Positions 6,836-13,526 of a DNA stretch of 15,596 bases are shown one piece after another (the first letter of the stretch is position 1; each line of letters starts with the position of its first letter). The notes under the pieces are model-generated. The model was given only the letters and a program-made list of their open reading frames with translations. It did no database searches and was not told the DNA's origin. This DNA comes from Clostridia bacterium (GTDB lineage: Bacteria > Bacillota > Clostridia > Oscillospirales > CAG-272). The stretch lies in NCBI GenBank assembly GCA_017420845.1, contig JAFQOC010000123.1, positions 1 to 15,596 on the forward strand. Direction: 5' to 3'. A program made the position numbers and the translations under genes.

Positions 6836-8320
6836 ATGATGTATCAATCCACTCGTGACCCCCATCACAAGAAGTATTCCGCCGCAGAAGTCATTAAAAT
6901 GGGCTTGGCTCCCGATGGCGGTCTGTTCATCCCTGAGAGCATTCCGGCTCTGACCTTTGAGAATATCACAGAGCTGTGCGGTGACAGTTATTCTATCCGT
7001 GCCGCCAAAATTCTAAGTAAATTCCTCACCGATTACACCTACGAGGAGCTTTTGGCCGATTGCAACGCCGCATACGCTGAGACCTCCTTCCCCGGGGGAG
7101 CCGCACCTCTGGTAAATATTCACGATCATATTTATTCGTTGGAGCTTTGGCACGGCCCCACCGCGGCGTTCAAGGACATGGCGCTTCAGATCATGTCCCG
7201 CCTCCTCTCGCGCGCATTGGTCAAGACAGGCGAGACCAACGATGCGTTGATCCTGGTCGCTACCTCGGGCGATACGGGCAAGGCGGCTTTAGAGGGTTAT
7301 AAGGACATTGACCGAATCAAGATCATGGTATTCTACCCTGTAGACGGTGTCAGCCGCGTGCAAAAACTGCAAATGGCCACACAGACCGGAGGAAATGTCA
7401 ATGTATGCGCTATTCGCGGTAATTTCGATGATGCTCAAACTGGCGTAAAAAAGATCTTTGGAGATGCCGATATGGCAGCTAAGCTGCTTGAAAAGGGCTA
7501 TGTTCTTTCCTCCGCTAATTCCATAAATTGGGGCCGTTTGGCTCCCCAAATCGTCTACTATGTTTCTGCCTACTGTGATCTCCTGAACAGCGGTGCCTTG
7601 AAGATGGGTGAAACTATGGACGTTTGTGTGCCGACCGGTAACTTTGGAAATATTTTCGCAGGCTACATTGCTAAGCTTATGGGGGTACCCATTCGTCACT
7701 TTGTTTGCGCTTCCAATAAGAACAACATCCTGACCGATTTTCTCCGAACCGGTATCTATGACCGTAACCGTGACTTCCATCTCACCATGTCCCCCTCTAT
7801 GGATATTCTTATTTCCTCGAATCTGGAGCGGTTGCTGTGCCTCACCGCCGGCGAGGAGCGCACAGCCATGTATATGGAGAGCCTAAAAAAGGACGGCGTA
7901 TACACTGTTGACTCGGACGTTCTTGCGGCTATCAACGAGAATTTTTCCGGATTCTTTGCGGATGAGGCAGCTACTGCCGATACCATCAAAACTTACTTTG
8001 AGTCTTACGACTACCTGGCTGATACCCACACCGCTGTGGCGCTCTCCTCGGCAGAGCAATATATCACCACATTGGACTCTGCCGAAGTCCGTCCTATCGT
8101 AGTGGATTCAACCGCCAGCCCCTACAAGTTTGCGGCTGATGTGTATGAGTCTTTGGGTAAGACTCAGCCTGCTGACCCTCTGGAGGCATTGGACGAGCTG
8201 GCCAATGCTACCGGCACGGAGATTCCCTACCCCCTCCGTAGCTTGGCCAAACGAGAGGTAAGATTTACCCGAGTCATTGACGCCGATGATATGCCCGCCG
8301 CTGTTCTGGAGTGGTGTTGA
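6836..8320 (+). CDS. thrC: Threonine synthase
   Basis: PLP-dependent enzyme converting O-phosphohomoserine to threonine and phosphate, the last step of threonine synthesis. The 494-residue protein is of the long, fold-type II bacterial/fungal class. It starts with YQSTRDPHHKKYSAAEVI and GLAPDGGLFIP (24-33), carries the PLP lysine Lys113 in WHGPTAAFKDMALQ, and has the phosphate-binding loop VATSGDTGKAALEG. PTGNFGNIFAGY (beginning at about 265) follows, as expected. Length and motifs are complete. TAGGAG (6819-6824) lies 11 bases before ATG 6836; a second ATG follows immediately. It is the last gene of the plus-strand block, followed by the hairpin at 8330-8355. The substrate could be supplied by the ApgM-like protein encoded at 1798-3009. 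Confidence 0.97.
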   Translation: MMYQSTRDPHHKKYSAAEVIKMGLAPDGGLFIPESIPALTFENITELCGDSYSIRAAKILSKFLTDYTYEELLADCNAAYAETSFPGGAAPLVNIHDHIYSLELWHGPTAAFKDMALQIMSRLLSRALVKTGETNDALILVATSGDTGKAALEGYKDIDRIKIMVFYPVDGVSRVQKLQMATQTGGNVNVCAIRGNFDDAQTGVKKIFGDADMAAKLLEKGYVLSSANSINWGRLAPQIVYYVSAYCDLLNSGALKMGETMDVCVPTGNFGNIFAGYIAKLMGVPIRHFVCASNKNNILTDFLRTGIYDRNRDFHLTMSPSMDILISSNLERLLCLTAGEERTAMYMESLKKDGVYTVDSDVLAAINENFSGFFADEAATADTIKTYFESYDYLADTHTAVALSSAEQYITTLDSAEVRPIVVDSTASPYKFAADVYESLGKTQPADPLEALDELANATGTEIPYPLRSLAKREVRFTRVIDADDMPAAVLEWC

Positions 8321-8322
8321 TC

Positions 8323-8360
8323 TAAAAAAAGGGGTATCGCGTAGACGATACCCCTAAAAG
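8323..8360. terminator. Intrinsic terminator, strongest for the DUF1540 gene
   Basis: GGGGTATCG (8331-8339) and CGATACCCC (8346-8354) form a perfect 9-bp stem, extended to 10 by A8330/T8355, around the loop CGTAGA. On the minus strand the stem is followed by seven T residues (the A run at 8324-8330), which makes it a strong terminator for the 8368-8553 gene. In the thrC direction the tail is only weakly T-rich, so read-through there is possible. Confidence 0.85.
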
Positions 8361-8367
8361 ATTATTT

Positions 8368-8553
8368 TCAGCGCTGCTTCATGTCCTGGTTAGGCTTGAA
8401 GGTGGCGCAGGCCGTATCATGGCTGGTGGATGCGTACGTGGGGCCTACAGTGATCTCACCCGCGGTGCAACGTGTCTCACCATCGTGATAAGCGCAGTTC
8501 TTTACGTCGCAGGTGACACCCTTAATATGATCACAGCAATTCTTGTTGTTCAT
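8368..8553 (-). CDS. DUF1540 domain Cys-rich small protein
   Basis: 61-residue protein with the DUF1540 pattern common in Clostridia and sporeforming Firmicutes; its function is unknown. Six cysteines are present (6, 7, 15, 20, 29, 49). The core, VTCDVKNCAYHDGETRC then AGEITVGP and a final DTACATF, gives four conserved Cys (15, 20, 29, 49) that could bind a metal; that is inference from spacing. There is no signal peptide or membrane segment. AGAAGG (plus-strand 8563-8568) sits nine bases before the ATG. It is transcribed alone, convergent with thrC and divergent from the phosphoesterase gene, and ends at a strong terminator. I could not identify a convincing promoter in 8554-8655. Confidence 0.88.
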   Translation of the reverse strand: MNNKNCCDHIKGVTCDVKNCAYHDGETRCTAGEITVGPTYASTSHDTACATFKPNQDMKQR

Positions 8554-8642
8554 TAGTCGGTACCTTCTTTCTTTTTTTGCGGTATATTCCGCATCAGTAT
8601 TTTGCCCTGTTGTCCTATCAATTATTCCTCAATACTCTTCAG

Positions 8643-8651
8643 AAAGGAGGT
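8643..8651 (+). promoter_or_regulatory. Perfect ribosome binding site that fixes the phosphoesterase start
   Basis: AAAGGAGGT directly precedes ATG 8656 with a four-base gap. The reading frame is open back to 8602, but the upstream codons encode no family sequence and this site shows where translation begins. Confidence 0.9.
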
Positions 8652-8655
8652 CTCT

Positions 8656-9408
8656 ATGGCTATTTACGTTATGGGGGATCTGCATCTGTCTACAAACTCC
8701 GTTACGAATAAATCTATGGAAAAATTCGGCAAGCGTTGGTTGGGTTACACCGACAAGCTTCGCAGGAATTGGGAGGCCGTGGTTACGTCTGAAGATACTG
8801 TAGTGATTCCCGGGGATATTTCCTGGGCAATGAAACTGGAGGAAGCGTTGTCAGATTTTCAATTTATTGAAAGCTTGCCGGGGACCAAGCTGATTGGAAA
8901 AGGAAATCACGATTTTTGGTGGAATACCGCTTCCAAAATGAACGTTTTTTTTCAGGAGAATTGTATTCAATCCGTAAAGATACTGAACAATAATGCGTAC
9001 CTGGTTGAGAATCAAGTGCTTTGCGGGACGCGAGGATGGTTTCTGGATGAGAAGCAGCAAGTGACAGTCGGTTCTGTGGATTATGAGAAGATCATCAATC
9101 GCGAAGTCATTCGACTGCAGTTATCTTTGGATAACGCTGTACAGCTGCAAAGAGAGCATGAGCTTGCAACAGGCATTCGGAGTCCTATCTCGGTTTTCTT
9201 ACACTTCCCTCCCGTATGGCTTGATTTTATTTGCCGTCCCATTGTGGAAACACTTCATGACTACGGAAATCCCACATGTTATTTTGGACATATACACGGC
9301 ATGTACAACGTTCCAAAGGAGTTTGAATTCGAAGGGATCTCCATGCATTTGGTTTCTTCGGATGCCATGGATTTTACACTATATCGTCTTCCTTCGGTTC
9401 AAATCTGA
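8656..9408 (+). CDS. Calcineurin-like metallophosphoesterase
   Basis: 250-residue two-metal phosphoesterase. The metal-site motifs appear in the expected order: GDLH (7-10), GD in IPGDISWA (53-54), GNHD in GKGNHDFWW (83-86), the His of LHFPPVW, and GHIHG (211-215). The very short gap between the N-terminal motif and the ends of the protein means there is only the catalytic domain. No signal peptide or membrane segment is seen, so it is probably cytoplasmic. The substrate (nucleotide, phosphoprotein or phosphodiester) cannot be inferred. It stands alone between the divergent DUF1540 gene and tig. There is no clear terminator in the 93 bases between its stop codon and the tig promoter, so some read-through into tig may occur. 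Confidence 0.92.
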   Translation: MAIYVMGDLHLSTNSVTNKSMEKFGKRWLGYTDKLRRNWEAVVTSEDTVVIPGDISWAMKLEEALSDFQFIESLPGTKLIGKGNHDFWWNTASKMNVFFQENCIQSVKILNNNAYLVENQVLCGTRGWFLDEKQQVTVGSVDYEKIINREVIRLQLSLDNAVQLQREHELATGIRSPISVFLHFPPVWLDFICRPIVETLHDYGNPTCYFGHIHGMYNVPKEFEFEGISMHLVSSDAMDFTLYRLPSVQI

Positions 9409-9501
9409 TCCGGCAAGATGTTTTGTAATAATTGCACAAAAGCTGACGGCGGTTTGTGTCTACTTTTGGCGCACGGTTTTTTGGAAAATTGAGAAAAACT
9501 C

Positions 9502-9530
9502 TTGACAAAACACTAAAAAACAGATAAAAT
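9502..9530 (+). promoter_or_regulatory. Near-consensus sigma-A promoter for tig
   Basis: TTGACA (9502-9507), a 17-base spacer and TAAAAT (9525-9530). Predicted transcription starts near 9537, giving a leader of about 70 bases before the ATG at 9608. I see no CIRCE (HrcA) or CtsR heat-shock operator around it, so constitutive expression is the simplest reading. Confidence 0.85.
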
Positions 9531-9607
9531 ATACTATGAATGTAGTTGGGTTAACTATGCCAAAAATCGCATGGTTCCCGTGAGAAAAAGAAAGGAATCA
9601 TTACATC

Positions 9608-10903
9608 ATGAGTCTGATCAAAGCAGAAAAGGCCGAAAAGAGCGCAATGCTTCTGGAGTTCTCCGTCGATAAGGAGACCTTCGACAAGGCCGTCAACAAA
9701 ATTTACCGTCAGCAGGTCGGCAAGATCAACGTGCCCGGCTTCCGCAAGGGCAAGGCTCCCCGCTCTGTCATCGAGCGTATGTATGGCAAGGGGATTTTTT
9801 GGGAGGATGCTGCCAATGAGGTTCTTCCCGCCGCTTACGAAGCCGCTCTGAGCGAGTCCGGCGTCAAGCCTGTCGGTCGTGCCGATTTCGATATTTTGTC
9901 CATCGACGATAACGGCATTACCTTCTCCGCTACTGTTCCTGTAAAGCCTGCCGTTGAAATCGGGGGCTACAAGGGAATCGAGGCCGCCAAGGTCGTAGAG
10001 CCTGTCTCCGAGGTTGAGGTTGAGAACGAGATTAAGATTGTTCGTGAGCGCAACTCCCGTGAGACTGAAATCACTGACGAGACCCCCGCTGAGATGGGTG
10101 ATAGCGTTAAGATTGATTTCGAAGGCTTCGTAGATGAGGTCGCTTTTGATGGCGGTAAGGGTGAGGACTACAACTTGAAGCTGGGCTCCGGCTCCTTCAT
10201 TCCCGGTTTCGAAGAGCAGGTCGCCGGTCACAAGATCGGTGAGCAGTTCGACGTTAACGTAACCTTCCCCGAGGATTATCACGCTACCGAATTGGCCGGA
10301 AAAGCCGCAACCTTCAAGGTAACCGTTAAGGCTATTACCAAGATCGAGCTTCCCGAGCTGGATGACGATTTTGCTAAGGACGTGTCCGAATTCGATACCT
10401 TTGCTGAATATCGCGCTGATATCGAGGCAAAGATCCTGAAGAGACATGAGTCTGCTGCAGAGTCTGCCTTCGAGGAAGTTATCGTTAAGGCGCTCTGCGA
10501 GAAACTGGCAGGAGAGGAGATTCCTGAGGCTATGTTTGAGGCAGAGACCGAGAACATGCTCCGTGATTATGACAACCGTCTCCGCATGCAGGGTCTGGAT
10601 TTGTCCATGTACTTCAAGTATACCGGCATGACCCTGGAAACCATGCGTGAACAGTTCCGTCCTCAGGCAGAGACTTTCGTAAAGACCCGTCTGGCTCTGG
10701 AGAAAATCGCCGACCTGGAGAATCTGACTGCCGCTGAGGAGGAGATTGAGGCCGAGTACACACGTCTCGCCGAGGCTTACCAGATGGAAACTGATAAGGT
10801 CAAGGAGATGATCCCTGCTGAGTCTGTTGCCGAAGATCTGCGCGTCAAGGCCGCTATGGAACTGGTTAAGGTCAACGCTGTTGCGCCCGCACAGGCAGAG
10901 TAA
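9608..10903 (+). CDS. tig: Trigger factor (ribosome-associated chaperone, peptidyl-prolyl isomerase)
   Basis: Binds the ribosome near the exit tunnel and helps nascent chains fold. The 431-residue protein has the three standard parts: an N-terminal ribosome-binding domain with the signature GFRKGKAP (44-51), an FKBP-type isomerase domain at about 163-245 (GDSVKIDFEGFVDEVAFDGG ... FIPGFEEQVAGHKIGEQ), and a long helical C-terminal chaperone domain ending in an Ala/Pro/Glu tail. Length is normal. AAAGGA (9591-9596) lies 11 bases before the ATG, rather far but usable. Codon choice is strongly biased (frequent GAG, AAG, GTC, ATC), consistent with high expression. It heads the tig-clpP-clpX cluster, as in many Firmicutes and Proteobacteria, but a strong hairpin separates it from clpP. 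Confidence 0.97.
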   Translation: MSLIKAEKAEKSAMLLEFSVDKETFDKAVNKIYRQQVGKINVPGFRKGKAPRSVIERMYGKGIFWEDAANEVLPAAYEAALSESGVKPVGRADFDILSIDDNGITFSATVPVKPAVEIGGYKGIEAAKVVEPVSEVEVENEIKIVRERNSRETEITDETPAEMGDSVKIDFEGFVDEVAFDGGKGEDYNLKLGSGSFIPGFEEQVAGHKIGEQFDVNVTFPEDYHATELAGKAATFKVTVKAITKIELPELDDDFAKDVSEFDTFAEYRADIEAKILKRHESAAESAFEEVIVKALCEKLAGEEIPEAMFEAETENMLRDYDNRLRMQGLDLSMYFKYTGMTLETMREQFRPQAETFVKTRLALEKIADLENLTAAEEEIEAEYTRLAEAYQMETDKVKEMIPAESVAEDLRVKAAMELVKVNAVAPAQAE

Positions 10904-10919
10904 TAATTTCGCTTCCCTT

Positions 10920-10959
10920 TTGCCGCGGTCAGCCTTATGCCCACCGCGGCAATTTGTTT
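10920..10959 (+). terminator. Terminator or attenuator hairpin between tig and clpP
   Basis: TTGCCGCGGT (10920-10929) pairs perfectly with ACCGCGGCAA (10943-10952) and is followed by TTTGTTT. The stem is 10 bp and G+C-rich with a 13-base loop. It should stop much of the tig transcript. A shorter imperfect hairpin follows at 10969-10993 (CCGGA/TCCGG plus GGAA/TTCC), and TACAAT at 10999-11004 could be a weak -10 box for clpP, but its -35 (GAACAT, 17 bases upstream) is poor. Confidence 0.8.
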
Positions 10960-11015
10960 CTGAAATGACCGGATGGAACATTTCCGTCTCCGGACACATA
11001 CAATTTTAAAGAATG

Positions 11016-11021
11016 AGAGGT
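11016..11021 (+). promoter_or_regulatory. Ribosome binding site that fixes the clpP start
   Basis: AGAGGT (11016-11021) lies seven bases before ATG 11029. The in-frame GTG at 11020 overlaps the site itself and is therefore not the start. Confidence 0.75.
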
Positions 11022-11028
11022 GCCGAAC

Positions 11029-11637
11029 ATGTTTATGCACGATTTCCCTTACAACGCGCTGGTTCCTACCGTTATTGATCAGACTAATCACGGTGAGCGT
11101 GCCTACGACATTTTTTCCCGTCTGTTGAACGACCGCATTGTTTTCTTGGCAGATCAGGTCAATGACACCACGGCTTCTTTGGTCGTTGCTCAGCTCCTTT
11201 TCCTGGAGGCTCAGGATCCTGACAAGGATATCTATTTCTATATCAACAGCCCCGGAGGCTCTGTCTCTGCCGGTCTGGCCATTTATGATACCATGAATTT
11301 CATCAAGTGTGACGTATCTACCATCTGCATTGGTATGGCTGCCAGCATGGGAGCTTTCCTGCTTTCCTCGGGCGCAAAGGGCAAGCGCATTGCTCTGCCC
11401 CACAGTGAGATTATGATTCACCAGCCTCTCGGCGGTGCTCAGGGGCAGGCTTCTGATATTAAGATCTCTGCAGATCATATTCTCCGCACCCGCGACACTT
11501 TAAATCGAATTCTTGCTGAGAATTCGGGCCGCACCGTGCAGGAGATTGAAATCGCGACAGACCGCGATAACTTCCTCACTGCTCAACAGGCACTGGAGTT
11601 TGGCCTTATCGATAAGATCTACACGCATCGCGACTAA
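11029..11637 (+). CDS. clpP: ATP-dependent Clp protease proteolytic subunit
   Basis: Serine peptidase that forms the two-ring proteolytic chamber used by ClpX and other Clp ATPases. With the ATG at 11029 the protein is 202 residues. The catalytic triad is Ser106 (GMAASMGAF), His131 (MIHQPLGG) and Asp180 (TDRDNFLTA), with spacings of 25 and 49 residues that match E. coli ClpP. YINSPGGSVSAGLAIYDTM (71-89) is the substrate-groove signature, and QDPDKDIYFYINSPGG is intact. The short N-terminal segment before VPTVIDQT resembles the usual axial-loop/propeptide region. clpX starts 28 bases after its stop codon, with no terminator between, so the two are cotranscribed. Confidence 0.97.
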   Translation: MFMHDFPYNALVPTVIDQTNHGERAYDIFSRLLNDRIVFLADQVNDTTASLVVAQLLFLEAQDPDKDIYFYINSPGGSVSAGLAIYDTMNFIKCDVSTICIGMAASMGAFLLSSGAKGKRIALPHSEIMIHQPLGGAQGQASDIKISADHILRTRDTLNRILAENSGRTVQEIEIATDRDNFLTAQQALEFGLIDKIYTHRD

Positions 11638-11665
11638 TACCCATTACGAAAGGAATCCCTACCTC

Positions 11666-13066
11666 ATGTCCAATACCAATAACCGTGGAGGCGAAAAGGG
11701 CCGCACGGGTCTGCATTTTTGTTCCTTCTGCGGACGCAATGAGAATCAGGTCAATTTTCTGATTCCTTCCTCTACGGGAGCGTATATCTGCGATTACTGT
11801 GTAGAGGCTTGCTCTGACCTCATTGAGGAGGCAATGGGGGGATCAGCGAATCCGGCAGGATTTGGTGATTTGAACATCGACAGCCTTCCCAAGCCCAAGC
11901 AAATTAAAGAAGCTCTGGATGAATATGTCATCGGTCAGGACAATGCCAAGATTGCTTTGTCTGTAGCCGTCTACAACCATTATAAACGGATCCTGACACG
12001 AATGCCCACCAAGAAAAAGGGCAAGAAGACCGCGGAAATCCCTGTAGAGGATTATATGGAATCTTTGCGAGATGTGGATATCCAGAAGTCTAACGTGCTT
12101 TTGCTGGGGCCTACGGGCGTTGGTAAGACATATCTGGCGCAAACCTTGGCTAAAACCTTGAAGGTTCCCTTCGCCATTGCGGATGCTACCACGCTTACAG
12201 AAGCCGGTTATGTTGGCGAGGATGTGGAAAATATTCTGCTTCGTTTGATCCAAGCTGCTGACTTCGATATTGAACTGGCCGAGCGCGGTATCATTTATAT
12301 CGACGAGATCGACAAAATTGCCCGTAAGAGCGAGAATCGCTCGATCACCCGTGATGTGTCCGGTGAGGGCGTTCAACAGGCTCTTTTGAAAATTTTGGAG
12401 GGTACCGTAGCCAATGTACCTCCTCAGGGTGGTCGAAAACATCCCAATCAGGAATTCCTTCGCATTAATACCGAGAATATTCTCTTTATATGCGGCGGTG
12501 CCTTTGACGGTTTGTCCAAGATCATTGAGAAGCGTGAGGGCGGCTCCACAATCGGATACGGCGGTCAAGTCCGTACCAAGGCGGAGCGAGTATCCGAGGG
12601 CGTGTATGCCAATGTAGTTCCCCACGATATCGTTAAATTCGGCATGATTCCTGAGTTGGTGGGACGTTTGCCTGTGATCGTGACTCTGAACGATCTTGAC
12701 CGCGAGGCATTAATCCGCATTCTGCGCGATCCCAAAAACGCCATTATCAAGCAGTATATGAAGCTCTTTGGTATGGATCATGTTCGTCTTGTCTTTGACG
12801 AGGAGGCTCTTGAGGCAATTGCCGAGGAAGCCTTGGCGCGGAACACCGGCGCCCGTGGACTTCGTGCCATCATGGAGCAGTTCATGATGAAGCTCATGTA
12901 CGAGCTTCCCTCCGACGATACCGCCGAGACCGTGACCATTACCCGTGATTTCATTCTGGGTAAGGGCGAACCTGTCATCTCGCGTCGTGTCCTCGCCTTG
13001 GCTGCCTCAGAGGAACCCCTTCCCGCATTGCCTGAACGTGCGGAGAATGACGAAACCAACGATTGA
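11666..13066 (+). CDS. clpX: ATP-dependent Clp protease ATP-binding subunit ClpX
   Basis: AAA+ unfoldase that feeds substrates to ClpP. The 466-residue protein has an N-terminal zinc-binding domain with Cys19, Cys22, Cys42 and Cys45, then the AAA+ module: Walker A GPTGVGKT (149-156), pore-1 loop GYVGED (183-188), Walker B IIYIDEIDK (210-218), RSITRDVSGEGVQQALLK with the arginine-rich sensor region, and the pore-2 RKH (258-260). A Lys-rich insertion (about 112-137, MPTKKKGKKTAEIPVEDYMESL) separates YNHYKRI from the P-loop strand and is absent from the B. subtilis and E. coli proteins I remember. The ClpP-docking loop reads STIGYGG, so IGY instead of IGF. The start ATG has AAAGGA 11 bases upstream. 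No lon gene follows; a terminator does. Confidence 0.96.
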   Translation: MSNTNNRGGEKGRTGLHFCSFCGRNENQVNFLIPSSTGAYICDYCVEACSDLIEEAMGGSANPAGFGDLNIDSLPKPKQIKEALDEYVIGQDNAKIALSVAVYNHYKRILTRMPTKKKGKKTAEIPVEDYMESLRDVDIQKSNVLLLGPTGVGKTYLAQTLAKTLKVPFAIADATTLTEAGYVGEDVENILLRLIQAADFDIELAERGIIYIDEIDKIARKSENRSITRDVSGEGVQQALLKILEGTVANVPPQGGRKHPNQEFLRINTENILFICGGAFDGLSKIIEKREGGSTIGYGGQVRTKAERVSEGVYANVVPHDIVKFGMIPELVGRLPVIVTLNDLDREALIRILRDPKNAIIKQYMKLFGMDHVRLVFDEEALEAIAEEALARNTGARGLRAIMEQFMMKLMYELPSDDTAETVTITRDFILGKGEPVISRRVLALAASEEPLPALPERAENDETND

Positions 13067-13080
13067 TCGATTTTGCGCAA

Positions 13081-13120
13081 AAAAGATGATCCATATTCTA
13101 TGGGTCATCTTTTCTTTTTG
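13081..13120. terminator. Intrinsic terminator after clpX
   Basis: AAAAGATGATCCATA (13081-13095) pairs with TATGGGTCATCTTTT (13099-13113), one G-U pair in 15, around a 3-base TTC loop, and is followed by CTTTTTG. It is the end of the clpP-clpX transcript. The flanking A run upstream means it can also work on the minus strand. Confidence 0.9.
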
Positions 13121-13129
13121 AAAATATTT

Positions 13130-13171
13130 AAATAACAGAAATACACCTCCAACCAAACGGATGGAGGTGTA
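13130..13171 (-). terminator. Intrinsic terminator of the nfeD-SPFH-DUF6054 operon
   Basis: TACACCTCCA (13142-13151) and TGGAGGTGTA (13162-13171) form a perfect 10-bp stem with a 10-base loop. Read on the minus strand it is followed by TTTCTGTTATTT, a T-rich tail. The stop codon of the last gene lies at 13176-13178, just before it. Confidence 0.82.
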
Positions 13172-13175
13172 CGGT

Positions 13176-13520
13176 TTACGCTTTATAGTGACTCAGAGCT
13201 GCTTCAGCTTTGTCCAGAAATGTTTCCTCACCCCACGTATTCAGCTTTAAAAAAACCGCTTGAGAGCCTCCTGACGTGATTGCCGAGGCGAAAATTCGGT
13301 CATCGCTGTTGATGGAGAAGAAGGTCAGGGTGAGGCTGACACGATTCCCTCCTGCGAAGCTGTATCGTTCAAAGACGCGGACGGAACAGCGGGCGTACTC
13401 GGTTTGAAAATCGCTGGAGTCCTCCAGCTCTGCAGAAAGACTTCCGTCCACGATCTCTTCGGTTACCCTGCGAACAACGTCAAAGAAGTCCCCTCGCAGG
13501 GTCATTTCCAGTTTTGCCAT
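13176..13520 (-). CDS. DUF6054-like small protein of unknown function
   Basis: 114-residue protein that I recall as the DUF6054 type found in Clostridia; the assignment is from memory of the pattern, not a search. Its N-terminus (MAKLEMTLRGDFFDVVRRV) leads to LEDSSDF, then VRVFERYSFAGGNRVSLTLTFFS, ITSGGSQAVF and NTWGEE, which together suggest a compact alpha-beta fold. There is no signal peptide or membrane segment, so it is probably cytoplasmic. It begins only six bases after the stop codon of the SPFH gene and has no recognisable ribosome binding site (upstream bases are A/T-rich), so translation by coupling with the SPFH gene is likely. It is the last gene of the minus-strand operon. Confidence 0.75.
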   Translation of the reverse strand: MAKLEMTLRGDFFDVVRRVTEEIVDGSLSAELEDSSDFQTEYARCSVRVFERYSFAGGNRVSLTLTFFSINSDDRIFASAITSGGSQAVFLKLNTWGEETFLDKAEAALSHYKA

Positions 13521-13526
13521 AAAAAT

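Noticed and set aside
8578..8593. Small palindrome TGCGG-TATATT-CCGCA between the DUF1540 and phosphoesterase genes
   Set aside because: The 5-bp stem has no T run on the useful side and no matching promoter spacing; probably chance.
9409..9607. Heat-shock operators (CIRCE or CtsR repeats) upstream of tig or clpP
   Set aside because: I looked for the TTAGCACTC-N9-GAGTGCTAA and GGTCAAA-type direct repeats and saw neither here nor in 10904-11028.
9551..10999. A 482-codon open frame antisense to tig
   Set aside because: It lies opposite a gene with strong codon bias, which removes stop codons from the complementary frame. It has no ribosome binding site or recognisable domain, and trigger factor on the plus strand is unambiguous.
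11513..11665. Upstream extension of ClpX overlapping clpP
   Set aside because: The extra codons are the clpP 3' end read out of frame and contain no ClpX sequence; ATG 11666 has a ribosome binding site.
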